Shown here: positions 61,032 to 64,000 of the stretch, piece after piece
Position numbering within the stretch: position 1 is the stretch's first letter
How the letters are laid out: each line of letters begins with the position of its first letter
Assembly: GCF_047634355.1 (NCBI RefSeq)
Contig: NZ_JBLIAL010000010.1
Origin: Porticoccus sp002341315
Lineage (GTDB): Bacteria > Pseudomonadota > Gammaproteobacteria > Pseudomonadales > Porticoccaceae
Reading direction: 5' to 3' (one strand)
Length of the DNA: 64,000 bases
Position numbers and translations under genes: made by a program
The notes under the pieces: model-generated
Told to the model about the DNA's origin: nothing
Seen by the model: the letters and a program-made list of their open reading frames with translations, nothing else
Database searches by the model: none

Positions 61032-61628
61032 GTGACTGACGACGATAACGGTATTTTTCGCCAGCAGATGAAGGATGTTGAACCGCTTAAAAAACCGGCG
61101 GAGCGCGTTCGTCTGAAGCAACCCGTTGTGATGACCCCCGGCCTGGAATCCCGCCGGCGGGCTGCCGAGGCGATGATCGCCAGTGATGTCGATGGCCTGT
61201 CGTCAGAAGCGTATATTCCGCCAGTGAAACCGAGGGATGTGCTGTCGTTCAAGCGCAGTGGTGTTCAGCACGGTGTCTTCAAAAATCTGCGGATGGGCAA
61301 CTATCTTGTCGATTCGCGGCTCGACCTGCACCGCCTGACGGTTGAACAGGCGCGACAGCAGGTCTATCTCTTTATTCAGGATTGTCTGAAACACGACATA
61401 CGCTGTGCATTGATCACGCACGGGAGAGGGGAGAACCGGGAAAAACCCGCACTGCTTAAAAGCTGTACCAACCATTGGTTGCAGCAGATGGATGAAGTGT
61501 TGGCTTTTCACAGTGCCCAGCCACAGCACGGGGGCACGGGTGCCACCTATGTCATGTTGCGTAAAAGTGCTGAGAAACGCGTTGAAAATCTGGAGCGGCA
61601 CCACAAGGGGATCAAGTCGCGACTGTAG
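61032..61628 (+). CDS. smrA: Smr-domain DNA/RNA-binding protein (SmrA/YdaL type)
   Basis: 198 residues from GTG 61032, with AGGA 7 nt upstream. The C-terminal Smr domain (about 95-185) has LDLHRLTVEQARQQVYLFI, ITHGRGENREKPALL and a G-rich motif GGTGATYVMLRK. Smr domains of this type nick or bind nucleic acids. The N-terminal half is not conserved. It is a single gene in front of the convergent SPOR gene. Confidence 0.92.
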   Translation: MTDDDNGIFRQQMKDVEPLKKPAERVRLKQPVVMTPGLESRRRAAEAMIASDVDGLSSEAYIPPVKPRDVLSFKRSGVQHGVFKNLRMGNYLVDSRLDLHRLTVEQARQQVYLFIQDCLKHDIRCALITHGRGENREKPALLKSCTNHWLQQMDEVLAFHSAQPQHGGTGATYVMLRKSAEKRVENLERHHKGIKSRL

Positions 61629-61679
61629 TTTGTCGTTCTGGTTCCTGAGCTTCAGGTACCCGACGGGTTTGGTTAAAGG

Positions 61680-62258
61680 CTATTGTTTGCGTTTTAACAG
61701 CAGTGAATCAATCCCGTTTCCCGACAGGCTGTCCCTGGCACTCGCCAATTCCGCACGGTTGGTAAAGGGCCCAACCAGAACCCGGTGCCAGGTTTCTCCC
61801 GGGCGGGGCGTGACCATCTCGATACTGGCGCTAAGGTTCAGCAGCAACAGTCTGGCCCTCAGGCTGTCGGCATCCCGATTACTCTTGAAAGATCCCACCT
61901 GAAGCAGAAATACTTCTTTTGCTGTGGGTGTTGCCGGTGCGCTGGCGGACTGGTTTGGGGGCTCTTCTTCTACCTGGGGTACTGAGGAATCCGGGACAAT
62001 AACTTCGGTTTCCCGCAGCAGGGTGTAGAAATCAAAACGCGGTTTAGCACTGGATTCCTCCTCGACCGGTTTGACGGTGGGCTGATCGCTGGGTACCGGG
62101 CCTGACTCCGGCCCCTGAAGGAGGAAGGTTGCCACGATACCCACCAGTATGCCGGCCAACAGCCACAGCCATCCCGGAAGAGACTGCCGGGATGGCGTTT
62201 TTCTACGAACATTGCTGCTACTGCGGCGGCCTGTTTTTCTCGCGTAATCCCTGGTCAT
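61680..62258 (-). CDS. SPOR-domain cell-division protein (FtsN-like)
   Basis: 192 residues from ATG 62258. One membrane helix (about 28-48, LPGWLWLLAGILVGIVATFLL), a Pro/Glu-rich periplasmic linker and a C-terminal SPOR domain (about 115-190, VFLLQVGSFKSNRDADSLRARL, HRVLVGPF). SPOR domains bind denuded septal peptidoglycan. The position next to priA is the usual one for ftsN in gammaproteobacteria, though argS is not between them and the protein is short for FtsN. A longer frame to 62324 has no conserved extension. Confidence 0.85.
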   Translation of the reverse strand: MTRDYARKTGRRSSSNVRRKTPSRQSLPGWLWLLAGILVGIVATFLLQGPESGPVPSDQPTVKPVEEESSAKPRFDFYTLLRETEVIVPDSSVPQVEEEPPNQSASAPATPTAKEVFLLQVGSFKSNRDADSLRARLLLLNLSASIEMVTPRPGETWHRVLVGPFTNRAELASARDSLSGNGIDSLLLKRKQ

Positions 62259-62340
62259 TTGTTTATCTATACTCCGGTGAAGGGCGCCATTGTAGGGGTA
62301 ACCTGCCGAGCCTTCCAGACTCAAATTCTGATGATGGCTT

Positions 62341-64000
62341 CTAGCTCATATCCTGTGGATCAATGTCCAGTGACCAGCGGATTTTCCCCGCCAGTGGTGA
62401 CTGCTCCAGAATCGGGCAGAGGGTTGCCAGCAGCTGTTGAAGTGCGGGTCGTTCTGCAGCACAGATTGTCAATTGATGGCGAAAACGCCCACCTCTCCGC
62501 TCCATAGGGGCCGGTAATGGGCCGAGATAACTGATGTTACCTGTCGGCGGCAGTAACATTTCTGCCTGTTGGCGGGCGAAACTGAGAAAATTCACTGCCA
62601 GCTGGCCATTTTCAGCTTCGCCGCGCAGTAATGCGAGGTAGCCGAACGGTGGCAGGTTGGCGAGTTTCCGTTCGGCCATCAACAGATCAGAAAAAGTGGC
62701 ATAGTCCTGTCGGGTCAGGGTGGTGAGCAGTGGGTGATCACAATGATGGCTTTGCAAAATGACCGTACCGGGTTTGTCGCCCCGGCCGGCCCGGCCTGCC
62801 ACCTGGGTAATCAATTGCCCCATCCTCTCCGGTGCCCGGAAATCCGGGCTGAACAGGCCGGCATCGGCATCCAGAATGGCTACCAGTGTGACGTTGGGAA
62901 AATGGTGCCCCTTCGCCAGTAACTGTGTGCCGAGCAGAATGCAGGGCTCTCCCTGATGCACCCGGTCGACCATGTTCTGCATAGCCTGTTTGCGTCGTGT
63001 GCTGTCCCTGTCCACCCGGATAACGGGAAAGTCGGGGAACAGCGCTTCGAGGGTTTCTTCGCTGCGCTCGGTGCCCTGACCGAGGCACTGTAAATGAATG
63101 CTGTGACAAACCGGGCAGCGGGGTGGAACCGGTTGCCTGAATTCGCAATGATGACAAACCAGCCGTTGAACCTGACGATGTACCGTCAGTCGCGCCTCGC
63201 AGTGTGGGCAATCCGCGATCCAGCCACATTCATGGCAGGTCAGGGTCGGTGCAAACCCGCGGCGATTCAGGAAAACCAACACCTGATTGCCATCGTCGAG
63301 GTGAGTCTGAATGGCATCGATCAGCTCCCTGGAATAGCCCCCGGACAGGTTTGCCTTTCGGATATCGACTGGCTGCCAGCGGGGCTGCCGGGCGACACCT
63401 GGGCGGCAGGACAGCACCAGCCGGGTGTAGCGCTGCTGCTCGCAGTTATACCGTGTTTCGAGGGACGGGGTGGCCGAGCCCAGAATCAGGGGGATGGACT
63501 CCATTCGAGCCCGGACCACGGCGAGGTCCCGCGCCGAGTAGCGAAACCCCTCCTGCTGTTTGAATGAGCCATCGTGTTCTTCATCCACAATCAGAATGCC
63601 CGGTGAGGCCAGCGGTGTGAAAATGGCGGAACGTGTGCCCAGTACAATCGGCGCGGTACCGGTGCGTGCAGCATCCCATGCCAGTACGCGCTCCCGGTCA
63701 GTGAGGCCGGAATGAAGCACTGCCACCGGGCAGTTGAAACGGGTTTTAAATCGATCCAGCGTCTGCGGCGTCAGGCTGATTTCCGGGATCAGTACCAGCG
63801 CCTGTCTTCCGTACCGAATGACTTTTTCGATAGCCTGTAAATAAATTTCGGTTTTGCCACTGCCGGTTTGACCGTCCAGTAAGTAGGCGTGAAAGCCGTG
63901 CAGCTCAATGCTATCCATCGCCTGTTGCTGTTCGGGATAAAGGGGCAGGGGGGATTCCGAGAGCAGCCTGTCCGGATCGAACAGCGGGGTGTTCACCCGG
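62341..64000 (-). CDS. priA: Primosomal helicase PriA (5' part beyond the window)
   Basis: About 550 residues are present; the N-terminal part lies beyond the right edge, so this is a fragment of a normal gene. The helicase core has LLDGQTGSGKTEIYLQAIE (Walker A), IVDEEHDGSFKQQ (DEEH box), LILGSATPS and QVAGRAGRGDKPG. Between the motifs lie the zinc-binding Cys residues (CHECGWIADCPHC and CHHCEFRQPVPPRCPVC). PriA restarts stalled replication forks. It ends 17 bp from the SPOR gene stop, on the same strand. Confidence 0.97.
   Translation of the reverse strand, partial: RVNTPLFDPDRLLSESPLPLYPEQQQAMDSIELHGFHAYLLDGQTGSGKTEIYLQAIEKVIRYGRQALVLIPEISLTPQTLDRFKTRFNCPVAVLHSGLTDRERVLAWDAARTGTAPIVLGTRSAIFTPLASPGILIVDEEHDGSFKQQEGFRYSARDLAVVRARMESIPLILGSATPSLETRYNCEQQRYTRLVLSCRPGVARQPRWQPVDIRKANLSGGYSRELIDAIQTHLDDGNQVLVFLNRRGFAPTLTCHECGWIADCPHCEARLTVHRQVQRLVCHHCEFRQPVPPRCPVCHSIHLQCLGQGTERSEETLEALFPDFPVIRVDRDSTRRKQAMQNMVDRVHQGEPCILLGTQLLAKGHHFPNVTLVAILDADAGLFSPDFRAPERMGQLITQVAGRAGRGDKPGTVILQSHHCDHPLLTTLTRQDYATFSDLLMAERKLANLPPFGYLALLRGEAENGQLAVNFLSFARQQAEMLLPPTGNISYLGPLPAPMERRGGRFRHQLTICAAERPALQQLLATLCPILEQSPLAGKIRWSLDIDPQDMS

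Noticed and set aside
1..64000. Search by eye for tRNA, rRNA, insertion sequences, prophage and attachment sites
   Set aside because: No transposase, integrase, phage gene, tRNA-like cloverleaf or rRNA segment was found.

Overview
This window reads as chromosomal DNA of a marine or aquatic gammaproteobacterium of moderate GC content, probably near Pseudomonas, Cellvibrio or Spongiibacter relatives. That placement is inferred from gene order and families: hisI-hisE-tatABC, ubiE-ubiJ-ubiB, hslV-hslU followed by a DUF971 gene, a CrbS/CrbR acetate switch, and priA beside an FtsN-like SPOR gene. I see no rRNA, tRNA, insertion sequence, prophage or CRISPR array.

Region by region. 1-7.2 kb: acetate sensing and uptake (crbS, yajQ, crbR, a DcaP-type porin, a DUF4212 protein and a sodium:acetate-type symporter). 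The crbS reading frame is interrupted by an in-frame TAG. 7.3-9.4 kb: a multi-helix membrane protein and arfB. 9.5-14.7 kb: copper resistance (CopL-like protein, CopA multicopper oxidase, CopB, Cu+ P-type ATPase with a YHS domain). 14.7-19.1 kb: an all-helical protein, phosphoketolase and acetate kinase. 19.3-24.1 kb: a 19-bp tandem repeat array, a cNMP/CBS/DUF294 protein, a DEDD exonuclease and acetyl-CoA synthetase. 24.3-29.5 kb: ogt, ppa, an OmpA-like lipoprotein, a CSS-EAL phosphodiesterase, and hemN behind a textbook FNR/Anr promoter. 29.5-33.5 kb: a TPP riboswitch and a four-gene thiamine uptake and phosphorylation operon. 33.5-38.4 kb: an unusual redox operon. 38.7-43.9 kb: tatABC, hisIE and ubiEJB. 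44-52.5 kb: an OlsF-like acyltransferase fusion, a diguanylate cyclase, a P2-type cation ATPase, a CoA-transferase and small proteins. 52.5-55.9 kb: hslVU and htpX, both with sigma-32-like promoters, and a Rieske protein. 56-64 kb: a LEA-type lipoprotein, a YiiX-like hydrolase, MscS, an M15 peptidase, cysE, dgkA, two small genes, the SPOR protein and truncated priA.

The most striking locus is 33544-38389. One predicted polypeptide joins a NirB-like NAD(P)H/FAD reductase and a BFD-type [2Fe-2S] domain to a C-terminal membrane domain carrying two H-X13-H pairs, the signature of a diheme cytochrome b. It is followed by an 11-heme-motif membrane-anchored cytochrome, a DUF3365 heme lipoprotein, a cytochrome c lipoprotein and a single-domain globin. 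Together they look like a route for carrying electrons from cytoplasmic NAD(P)H across the inner membrane to periplasmic hemes. The terminal acceptor cannot be told from the sequence.

Acetate runs through the first 24 kb: uptake (porin, symporter), sensing (CrbSR), activation (Acs), and a phosphoketolase-acetate kinase pair that makes or uses acetyl phosphate. Inorganic pyrophosphatase, which removes the PPi made by Acs, lies close by.
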